Positions 1-7,405 of a stretch of DNA of 9,878 nt are shown in pieces. A program made the translations under genes and the position numbers. Every line of letters begins with the position of its first letter. The first letter of the stretch is position 1. The notes beneath the pieces are model-generated. The model was not told the origin of the DNA. It was given only the letters and a program-made list of their open reading frames with translations, and did not search any database. The stretch is taken from positions 1-9,878 of the forward strand of contig JAPPHP010000223.1 in NCBI GenBank assembly GCA_028821035.1, written 5' to 3'. Source of the stretch: Gammaproteobacteria bacterium. Lineage in GTDB: Bacteria > Pseudomonadota > Gammaproteobacteria > Pseudomonadales > Azotimanducaceae.

Positions 1-54
1 CCCCCCCCGCTAAAACACCCCCGTTACCCCGCGCCACGGCGCCTGCTGGTTGCT

Positions 55-951
55 CTACCCCTGCTGGAGCAGCGCGCCGAGAGCCGGCGAGCCGACGGGC
101 AGCCCGAACCCCAGGAAATCGAGGGCGGTGAGCGTGGTCACGGCGCCGCAGAGGATGAACGGCAGGAACGTGAGGGCCGCGACGGTGGCGTTCGGGAGCA
201 CGTGGCGGCGCATGATCGTGAAGCTCGAGACGCCGAGGCTGCGCGCGGCGCGCACGTAGTCGAAGTTGCGGGCGCGCAGGAACTCGGCGCGGACGACGGA
301 GACGAGCGTCATCCAGCTGAAGGCGATCAGGATGGCCAGCAGCAGGAACACGTGCGGTTCGAAGATGCTCGCGAGGATGATGAGGACGAGCAGGATGGGC
401 AGCCCCGCCCAGATCTCGACGACCCGTTGTCCGGCGAGATCGATGGCGCCCCCGAAGTACCCCTGCACGGCGCCCACCGTGACGCCGATGATCGACGCGA
501 AGAACGTGAGGGCGATGCCGAACGAGACGGACAGCCGGAAACCGTAGATGAGCCGGGCCAGCACGTCCTTCGCCCCGTCGTCGGTGCCGAGCCAGTGGCG
601 CGCCGACGGTGACGCGGGCGCCCCGGAGTCGATGTAGAGATCGATGGTGTCGTAGCTGTACGGGATCGGCGGGTGGAGGGCCCAGCCGCCCTTGCGTGCG
701 ATCAGGTCCTGCACGTAGGGATCCGTGTAGTCCGCCTCGATGGGCAGCGTGCCCCCGATTTCGACCTCGGTGACGAGGGTGAACGCCGGGAAGTGCAGCG
801 TCCCGTCGACGTAGAGCAGGATGGGCTTGTCGTTGGCGATTACCTCCGCGACGAGCGACGCGCCGAACAGGACCGCGAACACCCACAGGGAGTACCACCC
901 CCGGCGGTTGCGCTTGAAGTTGGCCCAGCGGCGGCGTCCGAGGGGGCTCAT
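55..951 (-). CDS. yejE: Peptide ABC transporter permease YejE, C-terminus cut short by an in-frame TAG near the window edge
   Basis: Second inner-membrane permease of a YejABEF-type oligopeptide importer (the family that also takes up microcin C in enterobacteria). The 298 residues begin with a basic cytoplasmic stretch (GRRRWANFKRNRRGW), then a first membrane helix at about 20-38. A long periplasmic segment (about 40-130) follows, then a helix cluster and the permease EAA loop at about 231-255 (DYVRAARSLGVSSF, then RRHVLPNA), which contacts the ATPase. The family block TALDFLGFGLP lies at 276-285. Homologues are about 340 residues, so roughly 40 C-terminal residues with the last helix are missing. 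The ATG overlaps the yejB stop (ATGA), implying translational coupling. After the TAG the same frame still reads SNQQAPWRGVTGVF, resembling the usual family tail. The stop is therefore probably a sequence error at a contig end, or less likely a real nonsense mutation. Family assignment is firm; the true 3' end is unknown. Confidence 0.9.
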   Translation of the reverse strand: MSPLGRRRWANFKRNRRGWYSLWVFAVLFGASLVAEVIANDKPILLYVDGTLHFPAFTLVTEVEIGGTLPIEADYTDPYVQDLIARKGGWALHPPIPYSYDTIDLYIDSGAPASPSARHWLGTDDGAKDVLARLIYGFRLSVSFGIALTFFASIIGVTVGAVQGYFGGAIDLAGQRVVEIWAGLPILLVLIILASIFEPHVFLLLAILIAFSWMTLVSVVRAEFLRARNFDYVRAARSLGVSSFTIMRRHVLPNATVAALTFLPFILCGAVTTLTALDFLGFGLPVGSPALGALLQQG

Positions 952-2030
952 TCCCGCGTCTCGAAGTCGATGCGGGGATCGACCAGTACGTAGGTCAGGT
1001 CGCCCACCAGGTGCATGACGAGCCCGATGAGGCTGAACACGAACACCGTCGCGAAGAGGATCGGGTAGTCGCGCTTCACCACCGCCTCGTAGGAGAGGAG
1101 CCCGATGCCGTCCAGGGAGAAGATCACCTCGATCAGCAGCGATCCCGTGAAGAGGATCCCGACGAACGCCGCGGGGAAGCCCGCGATCACGATGAGCATG
1201 GCGTTGCGGAACACGTGGCCGTAGAGCACGCGTTTCTCGGCGAGGCCCTTGGCCCGGGCAGTCAGCACGAACTGCTTGCCGATCTCCTCGAGGAAGGAGT
1301 TCTTCGTCAGCATCGTCAGCGTCGCGAACCCGCCGATCGTGAGCGAGACGATCGGCAACGTCAGGTGCCAGAAGTAGTCCGCGATGCGGTCCGGCCAGGA
1401 GAGCTGGGCCCAGTTGTCCGAGACGAGTCCCCGCAGGGGGAAGACGTCGAAGTAGTTGCCGCCGGCGAAGACGACGATCAGCAGGATCGCGAACAGGAAT
1501 CCGGGGACGGCGTAGCCGACGAAGATCACCGTGCTCGTCCAGATGTCGAAGCGCGTGCCGTCGCGTACCGCCTTGGCGATGCCGAGGGGGATGGAGATGC
1601 CGTAGATGAGCAGCAGCGACCAGAGGCCCAGCGAGATCGAGACCGGCAGCCGCTCGATCACCAGGTCCACCACCGGGCGGTCCTGGAAGTAGCTCGTCCC
1701 GAACTCGAAGCGGATGTAGTTCCACACCATGGTGAGGAACCGCTCGTGTGCCGGCTTGTCGAAGCCGAACTGGCGCTCGAGGTCGGCGAGCAGTTCGGGG
1801 TCGAGGCCGTAGCTTGCCGCGGTGCTGTCCATGGCCGTGGTCTGCAACGCCGCCGTCTCGCCGCCGCCGCTGATGCCGGCCGTGGCCGACATCTGTCCCG
1901 CCGTGACGCTGGCGATGATCTGCTCGACGGGGCCCCCGGGCGCGAACTGCACGATGACGAAGTTGATGAGGACGATGCCGAGCAGCGTCGGGACGATCAG
2001 CGCGATACGGCGGAGGATGTAGCGGCCCAT
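948..2030 (-). CDS. yejB: Peptide ABC transporter permease YejB
   Basis: First inner-membrane permease subunit of the YejABEF-type peptide importer, a DppB/OppB-class protein of 360 residues (E. coli YejB is about 364). It opens with the class signature MGRYILRRIALIVPTLLGIV, with a first helix at about 9-30. A periplasmic loop (about 31-130) follows, with an Ala/Ser/Gly-rich segment at 40-72. Further helices lie at about 130-155, 165-190, 220-245, 275-305 and 325-345. The EAA loop is at about 248-279 (EEIGKQFVLTARAKGLAEKR), and the C-terminus ends DPRIDFETRE, typical of the family. The start is supported by GGGGGA five bases upstream, inside the end of yejA. The yejA stop is one base away and the yejB stop overlaps the yejE start, so all three are almost certainly one transcript. 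Confidence 0.96.
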   Translation of the reverse strand: MGRYILRRIALIVPTLLGIVLINFVIVQFAPGGPVEQIIASVTAGQMSATAGISGGGETAALQTTAMDSTAASYGLDPELLADLERQFGFDKPAHERFLTMVWNYIRFEFGTSYFQDRPVVDLVIERLPVSISLGLWSLLLIYGISIPLGIAKAVRDGTRFDIWTSTVIFVGYAVPGFLFAILLIVVFAGGNYFDVFPLRGLVSDNWAQLSWPDRIADYFWHLTLPIVSLTIGGFATLTMLTKNSFLEEIGKQFVLTARAKGLAEKRVLYGHVFRNAMLIVIAGFPAAFVGILFTGSLLIEVIFSLDGIGLLSYEAVVKRDYPILFATVFVFSLIGLVMHLVGDLTYVLVDPRIDFETRE

Positions 2031-2031
2031 G

Positions 2032-3873
2032 TCAGTCCCCCAGCCGCGCGATTCCGTCGGCGACGTGGTGCGCCTTCTCCTCGTCCCACCACCAGTTCTC
2101 GATGAACTGCGGGCGCAACAGGGGACCGCTCTCCGGGATGCCGAACTTGTCCCAGTAGACGAGGCGGAAGCCGGGCTGCGCCATGGCGGGGACGAAGTAG
2201 AAGCGCCACAGCAGCACGCGGTCGAACGCGCGGGTGGCCGCGTAGAACTCGCGCGCGTTCTCGGCGGACTGCACCTGCCTGATGAGCGCGTCCAGCACGG
2301 GGTCGCGGATGTTCGGCCAGTTGAGGCTGAAGTCCGCGTCCGCCGCCGCGCTCCCGAAGCGGGACTCGAGTTCGAAACCCGGCGTGTTGGCCGGGATGTA
2401 CACCTGCACGCCGGAGTCGAACGCGCCGGTGCGCATGCGGTACAGCCAGTTGGAGTTCTCGGGAGCGCGCCCGGTGGTCTCGATGCCGACGCGGTTCAGC
2501 GCATGGAGGTAGGGCATGTACGCCCGCAACGTGGTGGCAGCGACGAAGACGAAGTCGACGGTGAAGGGTTCGCCGGTCTCGACGTTGCGCATCACGCCGT
2601 CGTCGATGACCCAGCCGGCCTCGCGGAAGAGCGCGATGGCCCGTTCCGTGTTGTCCCGGTTGTAGCCGAAACCGGTGGACGGCGGCGCCCGGAAGGGCTG
2701 CGTGAACAGGCGCGCCGGCAACTGTTCGCGAAAGGGCTCGAGGAGCTCGAGTTCGTCCTCGGAAGGGAGTCCCGACTGGGCCATCTTCGAGTTGTGGAAG
2801 AAGCTGTGGCCGTGGTCGTAGAAGCCGAACAGGATCACGCGGTTGATGTACGGGAAGTCGTACAGCAGCCAGAGCGCCTCGCGCACGCGGGCGTCCTGGA
2901 AACGCTCCCGGTCCATGTTCCAGAAGGTGGGCCACCACAGCCCCCACGGGCGCGTGATGTAGAGGAGCTCGCGCTTGAAGAGCCCTGCCCGGACGGCCGG
3001 GAAGTCGTACTGGGTCGCCCAGTTCTTGGACACGGTCTCCTGTCGCACATCGATGATGTCCGCCTTGTGGGCCTCCAGCATGATGTGCTCGTCGCGAAAG
3101 TAGTCGTACTTGACCCGGTCGAAGTTGAAACGGCCCCTCATGGTCGGGAGGTCCGCGCCCCAGTAGTCTTCGACGCGCTCGTAGGTGATCGAGCGGCCGA
3201 AATCGAACTCCACTACGCGGTAGGGCCCGCTGCCGAGCGGCGGCTCCACCGTTGTCTTCGAGATGTCCCGTTCGGCCCAGTAGTGCTCGGGAAAGATGCG
3301 GAACGAGGCGTAGACGAAAGGCAGCAGGGGATTGCGGCGCCGGCCCTCCCGGGTGACGAACCGCACCTCGTGCTCGGAGACGACCTCGACCCGGTCCAGG
3401 TCGAGCAGCGCGGACTTGTAGTAGACGGCGCTGTGTTCCTGCATCGCCCCGAAGGTGAACACGATGTCCCGCGCCGTGAGCGGGGTCCCGTCGTGCCAGC
3501 GGGCGTTCTCGTTCAGGCGGAACTGCACCCAGCGGTAATCGGGATCGACGGCGATGCCGGTTGCCAGCCGGCCGTACCAGCTCGCCGGCTCGTCGAGGGA
3601 CTCCTCCATCAGGCGGTCGTGCAGGAGGTCGTCGAGGCCCTCCGCGTCGCGCCCCTTCTCGGTGACGTAGTTGAAGTTGTCGAAGGTGCCCATCTGCGGG
3701 AGGCGCAGGGCGCCGCCCTTGGGAGCGTCGGGATTGACGAAGTCGAAGTGGGTGAACCCGGGTGCGTACTTCAGCGGCTCGATGTAGGAGAGCCCGTGAC
3801 GGTACTCGACGGCATGCGCCGCCGCGCCGAGGAGTACGGCGAGAAGGACCGCGCTACGCCGGGATGTCGTCAT
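2032..3873 (-). CDS. yejA: Extracellular (periplasmic) solute-binding protein family 5, YejA-type peptide-binding protein
   Basis: Periplasmic peptide receptor that delivers ligand to the YejB/YejE channel. Of 613 residues (E. coli YejA about 604), the first 21 form a Sec signal peptide: basic MTTSRRS, a hydrophobic AVLLAVLLGAA core, and likely cleavage after AHA before VEYRHG. Family 5 features follow: NPDAPKGG at 47-54, TFDNFN at 63-68, the ARWHDGTPLTARDIVFTF block at 124-141, and GSGPYRV near 214-220. The C-terminal lobe carries YIPANTPGFELESRFGS at 492-508. The reading frame extends upstream to 4038, but the start at 3873 is chosen because it begins exactly at the signal peptide and the extension is unlike any export signal. 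No strong Shine-Dalgarno is seen. It is the first gene of the yej operon and diverges from the quinoprotein gene across 70 bp. The ligand cannot be told from sequence; short peptides are the family expectation. Confidence 0.96.
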   Translation of the reverse strand: MTTSRRSAVLLAVLLGAAAHAVEYRHGLSYIEPLKYAPGFTHFDFVNPDAPKGGALRLPQMGTFDNFNYVTEKGRDAEGLDDLLHDRLMEESLDEPASWYGRLATGIAVDPDYRWVQFRLNENARWHDGTPLTARDIVFTFGAMQEHSAVYYKSALLDLDRVEVVSEHEVRFVTREGRRRNPLLPFVYASFRIFPEHYWAERDISKTTVEPPLGSGPYRVVEFDFGRSITYERVEDYWGADLPTMRGRFNFDRVKYDYFRDEHIMLEAHKADIIDVRQETVSKNWATQYDFPAVRAGLFKRELLYITRPWGLWWPTFWNMDRERFQDARVREALWLLYDFPYINRVILFGFYDHGHSFFHNSKMAQSGLPSEDELELLEPFREQLPARLFTQPFRAPPSTGFGYNRDNTERAIALFREAGWVIDDGVMRNVETGEPFTVDFVFVAATTLRAYMPYLHALNRVGIETTGRAPENSNWLYRMRTGAFDSGVQVYIPANTPGFELESRFGSAAADADFSLNWPNIRDPVLDALIRQVQSAENAREFYAATRAFDRVLLWRFYFVPAMAQPGFRLVYWDKFGIPESGPLLRPQFIENWWWDEEKAHHVADGIARLGD

Positions 3874-3943
3874 CGCGTCCGATGCTACCACCGGCCCCCG
3901 AGGGAACGAGTAGAATGCGCGCGTCCTCCGACCGGTCCTCCCG
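3874..3943. promoter_or_regulatory. Divergent intergenic region between yejA and the quinoprotein gene
   Basis: This 70-bp gap must hold or adjoin promoters for both directions. On the plus strand TAGAAT (3911-3916) matches the sigma70 -10 consensus at five of six positions and is 27 bp before the quinoprotein ATG. There is no convincing -35 element 16-18 bp upstream of it. No clear promoter is visible for yejA, and neither start has a good ribosome-binding site here. Treat it as a candidate region only. Confidence 0.25.
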
Positions 3944-5788
3944 ATGCTTCCCTTTCCGCTCCTCCTGCGGGCGTTGACCGTCTGCGCCGTGCTCGTTCCC
4001 GCCGCGGAAGCGACCGGCGCGGAAACGCCGGCGTCCACCGTGCCGGGCGAAGCGGCGTACCAGGCGCGGTGCGCGGCCTGTCACACCGGCCAGGGCAAGG
4101 ACATGGGGCCGACGCTCGATGCCATGCGGCGGATGAGCTACGCCCAGATACGCTTCGCGGTCACGCGGGGCAAGATGCGCGAACATGCGCGCGGCCTCGG
4201 CCGCGAGGAGTTCGGAGCGCTGGTCGCGTTCGTCGCGGGAGACTCCGGCGCCCAGGCCGAGGAGGCTCCCCTGTGCGCCCGGCGGGCGATCGCCCTCGAG
4301 GCGTCGGTCCCGGGCTGGGGGTTCGGTCCGGCCAACACGCGCTTCCAGGGAGACACCGCGATCGACGTCGGGAACGTGGCGAGTCTCGAACTCGCCTGGG
4401 CCTTCGGCCTGCCCGACGTCGCCGAGGGGCGCTCCCACCCGGTCGTCACGTCCGACACCGTGTTCGTGGCGGCCGTCAGCGGCTACGTCTTCGCGCTCGA
4501 CCGGGAGACTGGCTGCACCAAGTGGCGCCACACCGCCGGTACGCCGGTGCGCACGCCGCTGTCCCTCGGCCGGGCCGGACCGCGTGACGCACTCTTCTTC
4601 GGGGATGTCAGCAGCACGGTGCACGCGGTGGACGCGCTGACCGGTGCGCCGATCTGGACACGCAAGGTCGGCCTCTTCGACGCGTCCGTGCTCACCGGGG
4701 GCATAGCGCAGTACGAGGGGACGCTGTTCGTGCCGGTCTCCGCGTTCGGCGTCGCGCTGGCCCAGAACCCCGAGTACGAATGCTGCAAGAGCCACGGGGC
4801 CGTGCAGGCGCTCGATGCGGCGACGGGGGAGATCCGGTGGACGACGCGCATGACGCCGCCGGCGGAGAAGACCTACCTGAGCGACGCGGGGACGCAGATG
4901 TGGGGGCCGTCGGGCGCGGCGGTCTGGACCACGCCGACGGTGGATGCGGAACGCCGGCGGATCTACATCGGGACGGGAGAGAACACGTCGACGCCCGCGA
5001 CTGAGCTGTCGGACGCCATCGTCGCCCTCGACATGGAGACCGGCGAGATCGCGTGGAGCTTCCAGGCCACGGCGGGGGACGCCTTCAACATGGCCTGCGG
5101 CTTCCGCAGGGGACCGAGCTGCCCGAAGGAGGACGGACCGGACTTCGACTTCGGAGCCGCGCCCGTGCTCACCCGGCTGCCGGATGGGCGCGACATCCTC
5201 GTCGCGGGACAGAAGTCCGGCGTCGTGCACACCCTCGATGCGGACGACGGCACGGTCCTCTGGCAGACCCGCCTCAGCGACGGGACGGCCCTCGGCGGGG
5301 TGCACTGGGGTATCGCCGTATCGGGCGGCCGCGTGGTCGTGCCGGTCGCGGACCCGGAGTTTCCGCTCCCCGGCTATACGCCGAGGCCCGGCGTGCACGC
5401 GCTGGACCTGACCACGGGCGAGGTGGCCTGGACGCACGCGGCGGAACGGGGCTGCGAGTTCGAGGGCTCGCGGCGGGGCGGGGGAGAGGCATGGCCGGAG
5501 TGTTCCTTCTTCTACGGCTTCTCGGCGGCGGCGAGCGCCACGGAGCATCTCGCCTTCGCGGCGGCGCTCGACGGCACGGCGTACGCCTTCTCCCTCGACG
5601 ACGGCGCCATCCTGTGGTCGTACGACACGGTGCGTCCGTACGAGACCGTCAACGGCGTCGATGCCCACGGCGGCGCCATCGACAACCCCGGCATCCAGGT
5701 CGCGGGCGACATGGTGTTCGTGCAGTCGGGTTACGCGCTGTTCGGCCAGATGCCCGGAAACGTGCTGCTGGCCTTTCGGCTGCCGTGA
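3944..5788 (+). CDS. PQQ-dependent quinohemoprotein dehydrogenase with N-terminal cytochrome c domain, polyvinyl-alcohol-dehydrogenase-like
   Basis: Predicted periplasmic alcohol dehydrogenase that would oxidise a hydroxyl substrate with PQQ and pass electrons through its own heme c. The 614 residues start with a signal peptide (MLPFPLLLRALTVCAVLVPA, cleavage about 22-26). The heme-binding CAACH is at 43-47, with Met78 in RGKMRE as likely distal ligand. The rest is a beta-propeller: seven blade motifs of the D-x-x-T/D-G-x-x-x-W type lie near 186-194, 230-238, 291-299, 363-371, 432-440, 488-496 and 551-559. Adjacent Cys280-Cys281 (YECCKSHGA) match the vicinal disulfide typical of quinoprotein alcohol dehydrogenases. 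GTGEN (343-347) and Asp379 (ATAGDAFNMACG) align by spacing with the Ca-ligand Asn and catalytic Asp regions of methanol dehydrogenase. Overall order and the ECC and GDAFNMACG blocks recall polyvinyl-alcohol dehydrogenases, but the substrate is unknown. No PQQ-synthesis genes are in the window. No Shine-Dalgarno is visible; the start is chosen by the signal peptide. Confidence 0.88.
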   Translation: MLPFPLLLRALTVCAVLVPAAEATGAETPASTVPGEAAYQARCAACHTGQGKDMGPTLDAMRRMSYAQIRFAVTRGKMREHARGLGREEFGALVAFVAGDSGAQAEEAPLCARRAIALEASVPGWGFGPANTRFQGDTAIDVGNVASLELAWAFGLPDVAEGRSHPVVTSDTVFVAAVSGYVFALDRETGCTKWRHTAGTPVRTPLSLGRAGPRDALFFGDVSSTVHAVDALTGAPIWTRKVGLFDASVLTGGIAQYEGTLFVPVSAFGVALAQNPEYECCKSHGAVQALDAATGEIRWTTRMTPPAEKTYLSDAGTQMWGPSGAAVWTTPTVDAERRRIYIGTGENTSTPATELSDAIVALDMETGEIAWSFQATAGDAFNMACGFRRGPSCPKEDGPDFDFGAAPVLTRLPDGRDILVAGQKSGVVHTLDADDGTVLWQTRLSDGTALGGVHWGIAVSGGRVVVPVADPEFPLPGYTPRPGVHALDLTTGEVAWTHAAERGCEFEGSRRGGGEAWPECSFFYGFSAAASATEHLAFAAALDGTAYAFSLDDGAILWSYDTVRPYETVNGVDAHGGAIDNPGIQVAGDMVFVQSGYALFGQMPGNVLLAFRLP

Positions 5789-5821
5789 GCGGCGACGCGC
5801 GGCCGGCTACTCCGCGCCGCT
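5788..5821. terminator. Possible shared hairpin between the convergent quinoprotein and ligase genes
   Basis: The two genes converge with only 17-18 bp between stop codons. AGCGGCG (5788-5794) and CGCCGCT (5815-5821) are a perfect 7-bp inverted repeat. A nested alternative pairs GCGCGG (5797-5802) with CCGCGC (5812-5817) around a 9-base loop. Neither is followed by a T-tract on either strand, so intrinsic termination is doubtful. In such GC-rich DNA this pairing could be chance. Confidence 0.22.
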
Positions 5822-7390
5822 GTGGAGCATGCGTACCGCGTCGAGCGTGTCGGCCCCGTCCGCGGACTTGTCCGTCCGGTAGCGCTTGACCCGCGCGAAC
5901 CGCAGCGCGAGGCCGGCCGGGTAGTGCGGACTGGTCTGGACCTCGTTGCAGAGGATCTCCACGACCAGCCGCGGCTCGACGTACACGGCGTAGCGGTCGC
6001 GCGAGACTTCGAGGTCGAGCAACGCCCGCGTCTGCCACGCGAGCATGTCGTCGGTGAGGCCCTTGAAGGTCTTGCCCAGCATCACGAAGCCGCCGGTCTC
6101 CGGATCGCGCGCCCCGAGGTGCAGGTTGCTCAGCTTGCCCCGGCGGCGCCCGTGCCCCCACTCCGCCGCGAGTACCACCAGGTCGAGCGTGTGGGCCGGC
6201 TTGACCTTGCGCCACGCCTTGCCGCGGCTCCCCGCGGCATAGGCGGAGGCGGGGTCCTTGACCATGACGCCTTCGTGGCCCGCGGCCAGGGCGGCGTCGA
6301 GAAAACCGGACGCGGCGGCCGGATCGTCGGTCACCGTCCGCGGCATGTGCAGGTTCGCGGGCACGAACTCGTCCAGCAACGCGATACGTTCGGCGAGCGG
6401 CGCGCCGAGCGCGTCTTCGCCGTCGGCATGCAGGCAATCGAAGAAGCGTGTCTCGAGGGGAAGCTGTCGGCGGAGTTCCCCGACGTTCTGGCGCCGCGCG
6501 AAGCGCCGCATGGTCGTCTGGAACGGGAGCGGACGTCCGCCGGGGTCGAAAGCGATCGCCTCCCCGTCGAGAACCAGCTCCCGCGCCGGCAGGGCGCCCA
6601 CGGCTTCGATCAGTTCGGGAACGCGGCCGGAGACGTCGTTTTGCTGCCGGGAGAACACAGCCACGTCGCGACCCGACTTGTGGACCTGTACCCGGGCGCC
6701 GTCCATCTTGTAGTCGAGCAGCGCGCGGGTCACGGCGTCCACGGCGCTGCCGACGTCTTCCGCGGTCTGCGCCAGCATCGACTGGACGGGTGTGCCGACG
6801 GAGAGCCGGACGGCGCGCAGTCCGGGGGTGCCCTCCGACATCGCCAGGGCGGCGACCCCGGGCAGGTCTCCCTTCAGCATGCAGGCGTGGCGCACGTCGG
6901 CGCCGGCGCATCCGCTGGCCCGCGCGATCGCTTCGACCATGACGCCGTCCAGCGCGCCCTGGCGGAGTTCGCCCACCAGGAGACGGATCAGGAAGCGCTG
7001 TTCGTCGGCAACGCAACGGCCGAAGAGGACGCCCAACGTGTCGCGTCTGGTCGCGGCGGATCCCGACCCCGTGGTGTTCCGGATGCGCTCCACCGTCGCG
7101 TCCACCTCCAGGATGGTCAGCGTGGCGACGTCTGCCGGTGCGACGGCGGCGGCCTCGCGGAGCGCGGCGGGTCCGACCCCGACGCGTCCCTGGGGGAGCG
7201 CGCCGGAGAGGTAGGCGACGCCCGTGCGCAGTTCGTCCGGGCCAAGGGCGCGAAGAACCTCCGCGAGCGCGTCGCGTTTCGCGTTGCGGCTCCGCGTCGC
7301 GGCGACGGCGGAGGACGCCTCGACCAGGCGTTGGAGCTTCAAGGGCACGGTTCCCCGGGGGAGCGTAAGGACGGCTGGCGGTTGTACCAT
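5807..7390 (-). CDS. ligB: ATP-dependent DNA ligase, LigB type
   Basis: Seals nicks in duplex DNA using ATP through a covalent lysyl-AMP intermediate. It is probably accessory to the NAD-dependent LigA, which most bacteria use for replication. All three domains are present in 527 residues. The N-terminal DNA-binding domain (about 18-195) contains AVAATRSRNAK and YLSGALPQGRVGVG. The adenylation domain holds motif I K228-M-D-G, motif III LVLDGEAIAF (272-281), FFDCLHADG (317-325), motif IV EGVMVKDP (373-380) and motif V WRKVKP (393-398). An OB-fold (about 399-527) includes WGHGRRRGKLSNLHLGARDP and motif VI RYRTDK (503-508). These blocks and the C-terminal DTLDAVRML closely match my recollection of mycobacterial LigB. 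The start is uncertain: ATG at 7390 adds about 17 residues before the usual family start. GTG at 7348 or TTG at 7342 (with GGGGA nine bases upstream) would fit the family better and leave room for a promoter. No helicase or exonuclease partners are adjacent. Confidence 0.95.
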   Translation of the reverse strand: MVQPPAVLTLPRGTVPLKLQRLVEASSAVAATRSRNAKRDALAEVLRALGPDELRTGVAYLSGALPQGRVGVGPAALREAAAVAPADVATLTILEVDATVERIRNTTGSGSAATRRDTLGVLFGRCVADEQRFLIRLLVGELRQGALDGVMVEAIARASGCAGADVRHACMLKGDLPGVAALAMSEGTPGLRAVRLSVGTPVQSMLAQTAEDVGSAVDAVTRALLDYKMDGARVQVHKSGRDVAVFSRQQNDVSGRVPELIEAVGALPARELVLDGEAIAFDPGGRPLPFQTTMRRFARRQNVGELRRQLPLETRFFDCLHADGEDALGAPLAERIALLDEFVPANLHMPRTVTDDPAAASGFLDAALAAGHEGVMVKDPASAYAAGSRGKAWRKVKPAHTLDLVVLAAEWGHGRRRGKLSNLHLGARDPETGGFVMLGKTFKGLTDDMLAWQTRALLDLEVSRDRYAVYVEPRLVVEILCNEVQTSPHYPAGLALRFARVKRYRTDKSADGADTLDAVRMLHSGAE

Positions 7391-7392
7391 GC

Positions 7393-7405
7393 CAAGCCAT
7401 GCTTG
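7393..7405. repeat. Short inverted repeat over the TPR-gene start codon
   Basis: CAAGC-CAT-GCTTG is a perfect 5-bp inverted repeat with a 3-base centre. It covers the TPR gene's ATG and lies 3 bp from the annotated ligB ATG. CCATGC also occurs twice at a 10-bp period (7387 and 7397). This could be an operator half-site pair serving both genes, but repeats this short arise often by chance. Confidence 0.25.

Noticed and set aside
3874..4038. A 55-residue N-terminal extension of YejA starting at 4038.
   Set aside because: It would run into the quinoprotein coding region, and the signal peptide begins exactly at 3873.
2029..4587. An 852-residue open frame on the plus strand opposite yejA.
   Set aside because: It is antisense to a clearly homologous gene, rich in Arg/Glu/Val/Gly with no domains, and arises from high-GC codon bias.
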